From: a bacterium
GTDB taxonomy: Bacteria > SZUA-79 > Acidulodesulfobacterales > Acidulodesulfobacteraceae
NCBI GenBank assembly: GCA_021789455.1
Contig: JAJYJN010000008.1
Coordinates: 1-27,429 of the forward strand
Length of the DNA stretch: 27,429 nucleotides
Direction of reading: 5' to 3'
Shown: piece by piece, positions 16,118-24,904 of the stretch
Layout of the letters: the number at the start of each line of letters is the position of its first letter
Numbering within the stretch: the first letter of the stretch is position 1
Notes under the pieces: generated by a model
Seen by the model: the letters and a program-made list of their open reading frames with translations, nothing else
Databases searched by the model: none
What the model was told of the DNA's origin: nothing
Program-made: the position numbers and the translations under genes

Positions 16118-17035
16118 ATGAAAAAGCTTAAAGGTTCTATTTTATTAATTGCCCTGTTTTCGATAGTATTATCGATGGGTCTTTACGGATGCGCAAAGAA
16201 GCAGACCGCCGCACCTTCTAAAGTAATTGCGGAAGTAAACGGAAAACCTATTACAGCCGCAAAATTTCAAGAGGAAATGTCTAAATTTCCGCCTGAACTA
16301 AGATCTTATCTCGAAACGCCGACCGGCGAAAAGAGACTGCTAAAAAGTCTTGTGGACAGGCAGATTTTAGTAAACGAAGCTTTAAAAGAAGGAGTAAATA
16401 AATCAAAATCTTATAAAACGCAGATTTCTGATTTTAAAAAAGGTCTTTTAGTCCAGCTTTTGCTCCATAAAGAAGTTGCAAATAAAGTAAAAGTTACTAC
16501 GGCTGATGCCAAGGCTTATTATAAAAAGCATTATCTTTCTTTTAATCTGCCTTCTAAAATTAACGTAAGCTATATACAGGTAAATTCTCCGAAAAAAGCC
16601 CAGTTAGCATATAAAATGCTTACTTCCGGCAAACCTTTTCCTGCGGTAGCTCAAAAATATTCGATGGCGCCTAATGCTAAAAACGGCGGTATGCTCGGCT
16701 GGATAAAATTCCAGGAAACTACGCCCGCATTTAACAATGCGGCTTTCAGCATTCCTAAGGTCGGCGGCATATCGAAGATAGTAAAGGTCGGCAGCCATTA
16801 CGACATTATAAAATTAAATAACGTAGTTACCGGCAAACCTAAACCTTTTTCGTCTTTAAAAAATCAGATAATAATGATAATGAAACAGAAAGAGGCGTCT
16901 AAAATTTTAAAATCTTTTGTAGGGAATTTGAGAAAGAAAGCTAAAATAAAATATTTTTACAAAAATTTGCCGGTTGCAAATTCTACAGTTCCTCAGGCAT
17001 CGACAGGTCAAACTAAAGCGGCTGCAAAAAAATAA
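16118..17035 (+). CDS. Parvulin-type peptidyl-prolyl isomerase lipoprotein
   Basis: This 305-residue envelope protein has a lipoprotein signal peptide (basic MKKLKG, a hydrophobic stretch, then lipobox L22-Y-G-C25), so the mature protein begins with a lipidated Cys25. A SurA-N/PrsA-like helical chaperone part follows (SKVIAEVNGKPITAAKFQEE near 35-52). A single parvulin rotamase domain spans about 146-232 (VSYIQVNSPKKAQLAY, then FPAVAQKYSMAPNAKNGG, MLGWIKF, GHYD-like GSHYDIIKL). The tail is basic and rich in Ser, Thr and Ala. It probably helps fold exported or outer-membrane proteins at the periplasmic face of a membrane. It is 57 bp after mfd with AGAGGGGAAA upstream and 134 bp before a second parvulin gene. 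Residue +2 after the lipid Cys is Ala, not Asp, so outer-membrane sorting would be allowed under the E. coli rule. Confidence 0.85.
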   Translation: MKKLKGSILLIALFSIVLSMGLYGCAKKQTAAPSKVIAEVNGKPITAAKFQEEMSKFPPELRSYLETPTGEKRLLKSLVDRQILVNEALKEGVNKSKSYKTQISDFKKGLLVQLLLHKEVANKVKVTTADAKAYYKKHYLSFNLPSKINVSYIQVNSPKKAQLAYKMLTSGKPFPAVAQKYSMAPNAKNGGMLGWIKFQETTPAFNNAAFSIPKVGGISKIVKVGSHYDIIKLNNVVTGKPKPFSSLKNQIIMIMKQKEASKILKSFVGNLRKKAKIKYFYKNLPVANSTVPQASTGQTKAAAKK

Positions 17036-17084
17036 AAACGGTTAAAAGTATTATAAACGCTAAAATAAAATATTTTGATAATCA

Positions 17085-17118
17085 GAATACGGCATAAAAT
17101 ATAATTTATGCCGTATTC
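17085..17118 (+). terminator. Perfect 14-bp hairpin between the two parvulin genes
   Basis: GAATACGGCATAAA (17085-17098) pairs with 17105-17118 across a 6-nt loop (ATATAA). It could end or protect the mRNA of the upstream lipoprotein gene. No T-run follows on the plus strand, so it may be a processing or stability hairpin instead of an intrinsic terminator. Confidence 0.5.
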
Positions 17119-17169
17119 GCTTATAAGTAATAATAATTACGGAATTATATCCGTTTTATTAATAAAAAA

Positions 17170-18183
17170 ATGAGAAAAAATAAGATTTTTATAATTTTAA
17201 TATCCGCAGTTTTAACGTCGGTTTTATTTTCCGCAATAATAAAAAATGCAAACGCCGTAATAATAGACCAGGTAATAGCGGTAGTAAATAAAACGCCGAT
17301 AACTCTATACGATTTTGCAAAATTCGACAGACCGGCTTTCGAGCAGTACGAACAGATGCAAAACGAAGCGTCGCAGGGTATTTTTACCCAGGAAGACACG
17401 GCGGTTATGTCTAAGACCAAGGCTGTGCTTAATGCTTTAATAAATAAAATGTTAATCAGGCATGAAGAAGAAAAGGCCGCTATTTATATTGCGCCTAAAC
17501 AGTTAAAAGCCTATGTAAGGGCGGTGGCTCTTGCTAATAACTTTACGGTTAAGCAGTTTTTTAAGTTTTTAGCTAAAAAGGGAATAAGTAAAAAAGCGTA
17601 TCTGAAACAGGTCAAAAATCATTTTATGGAAGTAGAACTTTTGAGGAAAGTTTTTGGAAATAAAATGGTAATAACAAAAAATCAATTGATAGAGTATTAC
17701 AGGAAAAACATTGAAGAATTCAGAGGAGAGCCTCAGGTTGACCTAAAGCTGATTTTTTTAGCCGTTCCTCAAAATGCAAATAAAAAAACTAAGGAAGAAA
17801 TATACAAAAGGATTTCCGCAATAAGAGAAAATGCTATATCCGGAACTAAAAGCTTTTCCGGACTTGCAAGGGAATATTCCGAAGACCCTTCCGAAAAAAA
17901 CGGCGGGAGGATAGGATATGTTTATAAAAATAAACTGTCGCCCAATTTTTCCGATATTGCATTCAGGCTGCATGTCGGTCAGATAAGTCCGGTTATAAGG
18001 ACTAAATTCGGTTATGCTGTATTGAAATCGGTAGGCAAAAAGATGGGTGCGTTTAGAACTTTTAAACAGGTAAAGCCTGAAATATTTTCGATCCTTGAAA
18101 AGCATAGAACGAATAAATACTTAAGGAAAATTTTAAAAAAAGCAAGAAAAAATTCTTACGTTAAAATATTGATTGCAGCATAA
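17170..18183 (+). CDS. surA: SurA-type periplasmic chaperone/peptidyl-prolyl isomerase
   Basis: This 337-residue protein begins with a Sec signal peptide (MRKNK, hydrophobic core, likely cleavage after NANA at residue 29). The mature N-terminus VIIDQVIAVVNKTPITLYDF is the SurA chaperone opening. The helical chaperone region runs to about 175, and one parvulin domain lies at about 180-275 (DLKLIFLAVP, AREYSEDPSEKNGGRIGY, FRLHVGQISPVI, GYAVLKSV). E. coli SurA has two parvulin domains and is about 430 residues, so this is the single-rotamase form common outside gammaproteobacteria. It would escort outer-membrane proteins across the periplasm. The gene order surA-pdxA is the same as in E. coli, which supports the name. 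I see no clear ribosome site before ATG 17170. Confidence 0.85.
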   Translation: MRKNKIFIILISAVLTSVLFSAIIKNANAVIIDQVIAVVNKTPITLYDFAKFDRPAFEQYEQMQNEASQGIFTQEDTAVMSKTKAVLNALINKMLIRHEEEKAAIYIAPKQLKAYVRAVALANNFTVKQFFKFLAKKGISKKAYLKQVKNHFMEVELLRKVFGNKMVITKNQLIEYYRKNIEEFRGEPQVDLKLIFLAVPQNANKKTKEEIYKRISAIRENAISGTKSFSGLAREYSEDPSEKNGGRIGYVYKNKLSPNFSDIAFRLHVGQISPVIRTKFGYAVLKSVGKKMGAFRTFKQVKPEIFSILEKHRTNKYLRKILKKARKNSYVKILIAA

Positions 18184-19231
18184 AAAAGTAGAACTAAAAT
18201 TGAATGAAGAGAGCCGTTTTATAGGCATTACTATGGGCGACCCCGGTGGAATAGGGCCGGAAATAGCAATTAAGTCCGTTAAGCATTTCATAGAAAACGA
18301 AGCCGAATATATTAAGCCGATTATTTTCGGATCTTTTGAAAATATAGAATATACTTCGCAAAATATAATAAAAACCGATATCCCTATAAATTTAATTAAG
18401 CCTGATTCTTTTATAGATTATGCTTATCAAACAGGAAAAATAAACGTAATAGATTTAGCTTCTAAATCTTATGCGCAGGTTAAGTATGGAAACGTTAACC
18501 ACACTTATGCAAAAGACGTCGAAAAATTTATAGAAACCGCAGTTGATTTTTCTATAAAAGAAAAAATACTCGGTTTTGCTACTGCTCCTATAAATAAAGA
18601 TATGATGCTTAAGGGAGGGGCAAGATTCGGCGGACACACCGAACTATTAGGGTATTTAGCAGGTTCCGACGATTTTGCCATGCTTTTCTATTCGGATAAA
18701 CTTATTACAATTCTTTCGACTATTCATATACCTATTTCGGAAGTTCCAGTTAAAATTACTAAAAATCTGCTAAGAAAAATAATAAAAATTTCTATAGAAT
18801 GGTTAAAAAAAGACCTGGGGAAAAATAGTCCTAATATTGCCGTTCTAGGTTTAAATCCTCATGCGGGGGAAAACGGAAGAATAGGAAACGAAGAGAAAGA
18901 AATTATAGTTCCCGTTATAGAGGAATTTAAAAATTATAAAGAAAATATAGCCGGCCCTTTCCCTGCGGATAGTTTTTTTGCCGAAAAATATAAAAAATTC
19001 GATTTAATCGTTGCTATGTATCACGATCAGGCGTTGATACCTTTTAAACTGCTTTCGTTTCATAAGGGGGTCAACGTTACGGCGGGTTTAAAATTTATCA
19101 GGACGTCACCGGTTCACGGAACGGCTTACGATATTGCCGGTAAGAACGAGGCTGATTGCGGCAGTATGATAGAATCCATAAAATTAGTCGGCAGGATATC
19201 GGAGAATAGAAAAAGATGGAAAGAAAGATAG
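18173..19231 (+). CDS. pdxA: 4-hydroxythreonine-4-phosphate dehydrogenase
   Basis: This enzyme of the DXP-dependent vitamin B6 route oxidises 4-phosphooxy-threonine, yielding the amino-ketone that PdxJ condenses to pyridoxine phosphate. The diagnostic opening [16 protein letters not shown], the metal-ligand histidines in [12 protein letters not shown] and [11 protein letters not shown], and [14 protein letters not shown] are all present. TTG 18173 gives 352 residues and overlaps surA by 11 bp. A second TTG at 18200, just after the surA stop, would give 343 residues. Neither has a good ribosome site, so the start is uncertain and translation is probably coupled to surA. The 3' end overlaps uvrA by 16 bp. 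Length is close to the family norm (about 330). The presence of pdxA implies DXP-type PLP synthesis, although pdxJ is not in the window. Confidence 0.95.
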   Translation: MQHKKVELKLNEESRFIGITMGDPGGIGPEIAIKSVKHFIENEAEYIKPIIFGSFENIEYTSQNIIKTDIPINLIKPDSFIDYAYQTGKINVIDLASKSYAQVKYGNVNHTYAKDVEKFIETAVDFSIKEKILGFATAPINKDMMLKGGARFGGHTELLGYLAGSDDFAMLFYSDKLITILSTIHIPISEVPVKITKNLLRKIIKISIEWLKKDLGKNSPNIAVLGLNPHAGENGRIGNEEKEIIVPVIEEFKNYKENIAGPFPADSFFAEKYKKFDLIVAMYHDQALIPFKLLSFHKGVNVTAGLKFIRTSPVHGTAYDIAGKNEADCGSMIESIKLVGRISENRKRWKER

Positions 19232-22032
19232 TTATTAAAGGAGCAAGACAGCATAATTTAAAAAATATAAACGTCGAGATACCCAAAGACAAGCTTGTAG
19301 TTATAACGGGACTTTCAGGCTCCGGCAAATCCTCCCTTGCGTTCGACACCGTATTTGCAGAAGGGCAAAGGAGATATCTTGAATCTCTGTCGTCATATGC
19401 GCGGCAGTTCATGGAACAAATGGATAAACCGGACGTAGATTCGGTAGAAGGACTTTCTCCGGCCATTTCTATCGAACAAAAGTCCGTCAGTAAAAATCCC
19501 CGTTCTACGGTCGGCACAATTACCGAAATATACGATTATTTAAGAGTTCTTTTCGCCAGAATAGGTATTCCGTACTGTTATAAGTGCGGTAAAAAAATCG
19601 AACCAAAAACCATAGATAGTATGGTGAAATCGGTTTATTCCAATAAAGCCGGCGAAAAACTTATAGTTCTATCTCCTATAGCAATTAACAGAAAGGGAGA
19701 GTTTAAGGCAAAATTCGACGATTACTTAAAACATGGTTTTTATAGAATTTATGCCGACGGGAAGGAATATAATTTAGACGAACCGATTAATTTAGACAAA
19801 AAAAAGAAGCATAATATAGACTTAGTCATAGACAGGCTGACAATAAAAGAAGAAAATAAAAAAAGACTGTTCGATTCCATAGAACTTGCTTTAAAATTAT
19901 CTTCCGGCATATTAAAACTTAGATATGAAGACAGGGAAGAAATATTAACCGAAAATTCTATCTGCTTAGACTGCAATATAAGTTACGGCAAACCGGAACC
20001 CGCAGTTTTTTCCTTTAACAGCCCGCAGGGCGCTTGTCCCGAATGCGGCGGTTTGGGTTACAAGGAATATTTTGACGAGGATCTGATAGTTCCCGATAAA
20101 AATCTTTCGTTAAAAGAAGATGCTATAATTATTTTTAAAAATTCTACTCCCGTATATAAAAGCCAAATTTTTAACTCGCTTTCAAAACATTACGGATTTG
20201 ATTTATATACTCCTTATAAAGATTTGAGCGCAGATATAAAGCAGGCATTACTATACGGTTCGGGAGAAGAAAAAATTAAATTTTTCGATGCGACCGGCGG
20301 CTCTTCCTATCATTTAAGGCACTGGGAAGGTATAATACCAATGCTTGAAAGAAATATAGCCGAAGGAAATTATCTGCTGGATCCTAATAAATTCAAATCG
20401 GAAAAAGTTTGTCCCGAATGCGGCGGTTTCAGGTTAAGGAAAGAATCTTTAAGCTATAAAATAGGCGGACTAAATATAGCGGAAATTTCGGATTTAAGCG
20501 TTAAAAATGCGCTGGATTTTTTTAATAAGCTTGAATTAAGCAATTACGAGATTGAAATTGCGGCAAAAATTTTAAACGAGGTTAAAGAAAGGTTAAGGTT
20601 TTTAGTAAATGTAGGGCTTGAATATCTGACTCTTTCAAGGCAGGCGCAGACGCTGTCGGGTGGGGAATCGCAGAGGATAAGGTTAGCTTCGCAAATAGGT
20701 TCCGGACTTACCGGCGTTTTATACGTAATGGACGAGCCGAGTATAGGACTGCATATGCGGGATAACGAGAGGCTTCTTAAGACCATTTTTGAATTGCGGG
20801 ATAAAGGCAACAGTCTGATAGTCGTGGAGCACGACGAAACTACAATGCTCAAATCAGACTATATAATCGATATGGGTCCAGGTGCGGGGAAGAACGGCGG
20901 CTACGTTATAGCGCACGGAACTCCGGAAGAAATTATGAAAAATCCGGATTCTTTAACCGGCAAATATTTGACGGGGCAGTTAAAAATTCCGATACCCGAA
21001 TTCAGAAGGGAGCATTTATCCGGTTATTTAGAAATAAAAGGCGCAAATATGAATAATTTAAAAAATATAGACGTTAAAATCCCGCTGAATAATTTTGTAT
21101 GTATAACGGGAGTTTCAGGGTCGGGGAAAAGCACTTTGATTTTGGATACTCTATATCAGGCGGTTTTTGCCTACAAGAACGGTTACGCCGTCGATTTTAA
21201 GAGGTTTAATATCGATGCTATAAAGAACGTAGATTATTTCGACAGAGTAGTTAATATAGACCAGTCGCCTATAGGAAGAACTCCAAGGTCTAATCCTGCA
21301 ACATATACCGGAATTTTTACTTTAATAAGGGAAATTTTCGCCGGCACTAAAGAATCGAAATCAAGGGGCTACGATCCCGGCAGATTCAGTTTTAACGTTA
21401 AAGGAGGCAGATGCGAAGCCTGCAGCGGAGACGGCGTAAAAAAAATAGAAATGCTTTTTATGCCCGACGTTTATGTTATGTGCGACGTATGCAAAGGTAA
21501 AAGATATAATGCCCCTACGTTAGAAATCACTTATAAAAATAAAAATATTTACGACGTTTTAAATATGACGGTTAAAGAAGCTTACGATTTTTTTAACGCT
21601 ATTCCGCCGCTTGCCCATAAACTAAAATTTTTAATAGACGTCGGATTAGATTATATAAATCTAGGCCAGCTTGCAACCACGCTTTCGGGAGGCGAAGCCC
21701 AGAGAATAAAGCTGTCGAAAGAATTATCGAGACCGGGACAGTATAAAACATTATATATACTTGACGAACCGACGACAGGGCTTCATTTCGACGATATCGG
21801 CAAGCTTTTGACCATATTAAACCTTCTCGTAGAAGCCGGAAATACCGTTATAGTTATCGAACACAATTTAGATGTCATAAAATCCGCAGATTACATAATA
21901 GATATGGGTCCGGAAGGCGGCGAAGGTGGCGGCAGGATAATAGCTACCGGAACGCCCGAAGAGATTTCCGTTAACAAGAGTTCGTCTATCGGTAAATATT
22001 TATCCAGATTAACAGATTTTAATTTCAAATAA
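19216..22032 (+). CDS. uvrA: Excinuclease ABC subunit A
   Basis: This 938-residue damage-sensing ATPase of nucleotide excision repair loads UvrB onto lesions. Both ABC modules are intact. Walker A1 is GLSGSGKS (32-39) and Walker A2 is GVSGSGKS (632-639). The signature [12 protein letters not shown] belongs to module 1 and [12 protein letters not shown] to module 2, with Walker B regions [13 protein letters not shown] and [12 protein letters not shown]. Zinc module 1 uses C250, C253, C274 and C277. Zinc module 3 uses C733, C736, C756 and C759, in the usual CEAC and CDVC pairs. Length equals the typical 940. The start ATG 19216 lies inside the end of pdxA (16-bp overlap). It is the last gene of the long plus-strand run that includes mfd, so both the transcription-coupled and global repair damage-recognition genes are linked here. 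Confidence 0.98.
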   Translation: MERKIVIKGARQHNLKNINVEIPKDKLVVITGLSGSGKSSLAFDTVFAEGQRRYLESLSSYARQFMEQMDKPDVDSVEGLSPAISIEQKSVSKNPRSTVGTITEIYDYLRVLFARIGIPYCYKCGKKIEPKTIDSMVKSVYSNKAGEKLIVLSPIAINRKGEFKAKFDDYLKHGFYRIYADGKEYNLDEPINLDKKKKHNIDLVIDRLTIKEENKKRLFDSIELALKLSSGILKLRYEDREEILTENSICLDCNISYGKPEPAVFSFNSPQGACPECGGLGYKEYFDEDLIVPDKNLSLKEDAIIIFKNSTPVYKSQIFNSLSKHYGFDLYTPYKDLSADIKQALLYGSGEEKIKFFDATGGSSYHLRHWEGIIPMLERNIAEGNYLLDPNKFKSEKVCPECGGFRLRKESLSYKIGGLNIAEISDLSVKNALDFFNKLELSNYEIEIAAKILNEVKERLRFLVNVGLEYLTLSRQAQTLSGGESQRIRLASQIGSGLTGVLYVMDEPSIGLHMRDNERLLKTIFELRDKGNSLIVVEHDETTMLKSDYIIDMGPGAGKNGGYVIAHGTPEEIMKNPDSLTGKYLTGQLKIPIPEFRREHLSGYLEIKGANMNNLKNIDVKIPLNNFVCITGVSGSGKSTLILDTLYQAVFAYKNGYAVDFKRFNIDAIKNVDYFDRVVNIDQSPIGRTPRSNPATYTGIFTLIREIFAGTKESKSRGYDPGRFSFNVKGGRCEACSGDGVKKIEMLFMPDVYVMCDVCKGKRYNAPTLEITYKNKNIYDVLNMTVKEAYDFFNAIPPLAHKLKFLIDVGLDYINLGQLATTLSGGEAQRIKLSKELSRPGQYKTLYILDEPTTGLHFDDIGKLLTILNLLVEAGNTVIVIEHNLDVIKSADYIIDMGPEGGEGGGRIIATGTPEEISVNKSSSIGKYLSRLTDFNFK

Positions 22033-22072
22033 TTTCATATCATTTCTTTTTATTTCATATCTTTTCATAAAA
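22023..22072. repeat. Five TTTC tracts phased at 10 bp
   Basis: TTTC begins at 22023, 22033, 22043, 22053 and 22063, an exact 10-bp period. Three units are TTTCATA and the fullest pair (22033 and 22053) shares 13 of 14 bases. The first unit is the end of uvrA. T/A-tracts in helical phase are expected to bend DNA. It is the start of the gene-free stretch that leads to the H+-ATPase, about 240 bp from the sigma-54 promoter. Confidence 0.6.
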
Positions 22073-22304
22073 TAGCATAATAATCTAAATTAAATTCAGA
22101 CCGATTCCATTTTTACACGCATAACAAAAGACATAGTTTTATAAGCGCAGTAAAGGATGCCCGCAGAGACTATTATTGAATTATCGCTTTAATCCTGCAA
22201 TTTATAAGCAATAATTCCTGCATTATTAATCGTAATTTTGCTTTAAGGCTTGTATAAAGGCTATTTTATATCGGTCATATCTAAATTTTAATAAAAATAT
22301 TTCA
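22073..22304. other. Gene-free upstream region of the H+-ATPase, with paired TCCTGCA repeats
   Basis: No coding region is visible here. Two direct repeats, TCCTGCA at 22193-22199 and 22216-22222, are 23 bp apart (about two helical turns) and about 85-110 bp upstream of the -24 element. That distance and phasing suit enhancer sites for a sigma-54 activator. The remainder is AT-rich sequence with no further structure that I can support. Confidence 0.4.
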
Positions 22305-22320
22305 TGGCATAGAAAATGCT
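22305..22320 (+). promoter_or_regulatory. Sigma-54 (RpoN) -24/-12 promoter for the H+-ATPase
   Basis: TGGCATAGAAAATGCT has the invariant GG (22306-22307) and GC (22318-22319) separated by exactly 10 bases, and matches TGGCAC-N5-TTGC at most other positions (A for the first T of the -12). Predicted transcription starts near 22330, giving a leader of about 88 nt before ATG 22418. It is the only good match in intergenic sequence that I found by eye. A sigma-54 activator is encoded immediately after the ATPase, which raises the likelihood. Confidence 0.65.
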
Positions 22321-22408
22321 TCCTAACTATATTATATTTAGGATTTTATGCTTTTATATAAATTATTATTTTATTTTTTTTATTAATCGCTTTTATTTTT
22401 TAATAATT

Positions 22409-22414
22409 GGAGGA
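22409..22414 (+). promoter_or_regulatory. Ribosome binding site deciding the H+-ATPase start
   Basis: GGAGGA three bases before ATG 22418, with MAEKALEHEY following, fixes the start. An upstream in-frame ATG (22316) overlaps the sigma-54 promoter's -12 element and would add 34 residues of Phe/Ile/Tyr-rich translation of AT-rich leader. Confidence 0.7.
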
Positions 22415-22417
22415 ACA

Positions 22418-24847
22418 ATGGCTGAAAAAGCATTAGAGCATGAGTACATCTGCCTAACTACCGAACAGGCAAACAAGAAGATTGAAGTATGCGGCTTGAA
22501 CGCCGTAGAAGAAGAGAAAAGAAACCCGGTAAAAGAATTTTTGAAAAGATTCTGGGGACCTATTCCATGGATGCTTGAATTTGCAGCTCTTCTAGAAATA
22601 ATAGTAGGAATAACAAGAAAACAGGACGTAAAGTTTATTGAAGCCGCAATAATTTTAGCCCTTTTAATATTTAACAGCATAATGTCTTTTATGCATGAAG
22701 GCAAAGCACAGAAAGCTCTTGAACTTTTAAAGCAGCGTCTATCGGTCAAAGCGAGGGTTATGAGGGACGACAAATGGACGATATTAGACGCAAAATATCT
22801 CGTTCCCGACGATATCATACATTTAAGGATGGGCGATTTTGTTCCTGCGGATATTAAGATACTGGACAGCCAGATACAATTAGACCAGTCGGCGCTCACG
22901 GGGGAGTCTCTTCCTATAGAAGCCGAGACTGGAAGCGTTGCCTATTCCGGTTCGGTAGTAAAAAGAGGCGAAGCAACAGGAATCGTCGTAGCTACGGGAA
23001 AGGAGAGTTACTTCGGAAAAACCGCCGAACTTGTTAAAATTGCTAAGACCAAGAGCAATCTGTCGAAACTTATTTTTAAAATAGTCAAGTATATGATTTA
23101 TATGGATTTTATTCTGCTTGCGTTTTTTCTGGTTTACGCTCTTTCACACGGTTTCAGTCCGGCAGACACTATAGTATTTATATTAGTTATTTTAATAGCC
23201 GCTATTCCTATTGCACTTCCGGCTACTTATACGCTTTCCACGGCATTAGGAGCAGTCGAACTCTCAAAAAAAGGCGTTCTTACCACTAAATTATCCGCCA
23301 TAGAAGAGTCTGCGGCAATGACGGTTCTTTGTTCGGATAAGACAGGAACGCTTACGGAAAATAAGGTTATACTGGAAGATATAACTCCTGTGGGAGAACA
23401 TACGAAAGAAGAACTTTTAACTTACTCTATTATGGCAAGCGACGAGAAAAGCCAGGATGCATTAGACGACGCTATATTTAAAGTTACTAACCCGATGAAC
23501 TTAAAGCCTGAAGGGGAGAGGGTTTCTTTTACGCCCTTCGATCCTGCCACCAAAAGAACCGAAGGTCTCTACAAAGCCGGCGGGGAAGAAGTCAAAATAT
23601 TCAAAGGACAGCCGGCAACGATATGGAATCTTGCGCAGAAAGGCACCGAAACGGCATACAAATATGAAAATATCGAAAAAGAACTTGCGCAGAAAGGCGA
23701 AAGAGTTCTTGCAACGGCTTACGAGAAAGGCGGAAAGTATGAATTTTTAGGGTTTTTAGGGTTTATGGACCCTGAAAGACCCGATTCTAAACCGCTTGTT
23801 CAGGAACTTCGCAATCTCGGCGTCAGAGTTATAATGTTAACCGGCGATACCGCAATTACCGCTAAAACCATTGCCAAAAGATTAGATATAGGCGATAAGG
23901 TTTGTGAAAGAAAAGAGCTTATTGAAATGAGCAAAGACAAAGAAAAAGAAAAAAACCTTGCTGATTTCGACGTGTTCGGGGGTATTTATCCGGAAGATAA
24001 ATACAATATAGTTAAAGCTTTACAGGATAACAACTATATAGTAGGCATGACCGGCGACGGAGTTAACGATTCTCCGGCGCTAAAGCAGGCAGAGGTAGGT
24101 ATAGCGGTTTCCGGTTCTACGGACGTCGCTAAAGCCGCCGCAAGTATAGTGCTTACCGATCCGGGTTTATCCGATATCGTATCTGCGATAAAAACCAGCA
24201 GGGAAATATTTCAGAGAATGGCCACTTGGGTTCTTAATAAGATAGCTAAAACAATAGAGATTTCTTTCTTTACTATATTCGGTATTATTCTTATGAACTA
24301 TTATTATAATACGCCGGCAAAAAATTCGTTTATAATTACCCCCGTGCTTGTAATTTTATTGCTTTTTACCAACGATTTCGTTACTATGTCTATTTCGACA
24401 GACAATGTTAAGCATTCGCTAAAACCAAACGAGTGGAAGATTAAAAATATGGTCATAGGTTCGGTGGCTATGGGCGTATTTCAATTGATTTTCTCTTTTG
24501 GCGCCCTTGTTTATTATAAGATGCAGGGCCATTACGATATGGACCAAATTGCGACTATAGTGTTTTTAATAATGGTGTTTACCGGACAAGGAGTACTTTA
24601 TTTAGTCAGAACGGCCGATTATTTTTATAAGAGCGCGCCGTCAAAATATATGCTTATTGCCACTATAGCGGATTTAATAGTCGTCTCGATGCTGGCATGG
24701 TTCGGCATAAGTTTCGAGAATCATCCGCTTATAGCGCGGATACCGTTTACGGAGATAATCAGGCTTTATATATTCGGAGCTGTTTATCTGTTCTTAGTCG
24801 ATATAATAAAAGTAAGGATTTTCAGGAAATATAACGTGAGGCCTTAG
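22418..24847 (+). CDS. P-type (PIIIA) plasma-membrane H+-ATPase
   Basis: This is an 809-residue ATP-driven proton export pump of the plant/fungal plasma-membrane type. Visible elements in order are the M1-M2 region (WGPIPWMLEFAALLEIIVG, then LLIFNSIMSF, where plant enzymes have the conserved M2 Asn), the actuator loop LTGESLPIEAETG and the M4 stretch AAIPIALPATYTLSTALGA. The phosphorylation site is D307 in CSDKTGTLTENK, followed by ATP-domain motifs including MLTGDTAITAKTIAKRL and MTGDGVNDSPALKQAEVG (DSP instead of the usual DAP). M6 contains N652-D653 (LFTNDFVTMSIS), aligned with the proton-binding Asp684 of Arabidopsis AHA2. The protein stops soon after M10 and lacks the plant autoinhibitory C-terminus, so control is probably transcriptional or by pH. 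It suits an acid-exposed or energy-limited cell. It is preceded by a sigma-54 promoter candidate and converges with a sigma-54 activator gene. Confidence 0.93.
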   Translation: MAEKALEHEYICLTTEQANKKIEVCGLNAVEEEKRNPVKEFLKRFWGPIPWMLEFAALLEIIVGITRKQDVKFIEAAIILALLIFNSIMSFMHEGKAQKALELLKQRLSVKARVMRDDKWTILDAKYLVPDDIIHLRMGDFVPADIKILDSQIQLDQSALTGESLPIEAETGSVAYSGSVVKRGEATGIVVATGKESYFGKTAELVKIAKTKSNLSKLIFKIVKYMIYMDFILLAFFLVYALSHGFSPADTIVFILVILIAAIPIALPATYTLSTALGAVELSKKGVLTTKLSAIEESAAMTVLCSDKTGTLTENKVILEDITPVGEHTKEELLTYSIMASDEKSQDALDDAIFKVTNPMNLKPEGERVSFTPFDPATKRTEGLYKAGGEEVKIFKGQPATIWNLAQKGTETAYKYENIEKELAQKGERVLATAYEKGGKYEFLGFLGFMDPERPDSKPLVQELRNLGVRVIMLTGDTAITAKTIAKRLDIGDKVCERKELIEMSKDKEKEKNLADFDVFGGIYPEDKYNIVKALQDNNYIVGMTGDGVNDSPALKQAEVGIAVSGSTDVAKAAASIVLTDPGLSDIVSAIKTSREIFQRMATWVLNKIAKTIEISFFTIFGIILMNYYYNTPAKNSFIITPVLVILLLFTNDFVTMSISTDNVKHSLKPNEWKIKNMVIGSVAMGVFQLIFSFGALVYYKMQGHYDMDQIATIVFLIMVFTGQGVLYLVRTADYFYKSAPSKYMLIATIADLIVVSMLAWFGISFENHPLIARIPFTEIIRLYIFGAVYLFLVDIIKVRIFRKYNVRP

Positions 24848-24864
24848 TGCCGCCTGAAATTTGC

Positions 24865-24903
24865 CTCATCCGCTCTAATTTATAAAGAGCGGATGAGATT
24901 TTG
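24865..24903 (+). terminator. Intrinsic terminator of the H+-ATPase gene
   Basis: A perfect 12-bp stem (CTCATCCGCTCT at 24865-24876 with 24886-24897) and a 9-nt loop are followed by ATTTTGTTT. It sits between two convergent stops, 17 bp after the ATPase gene and just before the activator gene's stop, and may also work in the other direction. Confidence 0.8.
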
Positions 24904-24904
24904 T

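Noticed and set aside
19098..19517. Minus-strand open frame of 139 codons across the pdxA-uvrA junction
   Set aside because: It is antisense to two firmly identified genes and shows no recognisable domain.
22316..22417. N-terminal extension of the H+-ATPase from an upstream ATG
   Set aside because: It overlaps the predicted sigma-54 promoter, is hydrophobic Phe/Tyr/Ile noise from AT-rich DNA, and GGAGGA directly precedes ATG 22418.
22393..22899. Long minus-strand open frame of 168 codons
   Set aside because: It is antisense to the H+-ATPase gene, has no family resemblance, and no ribosome site supports it.
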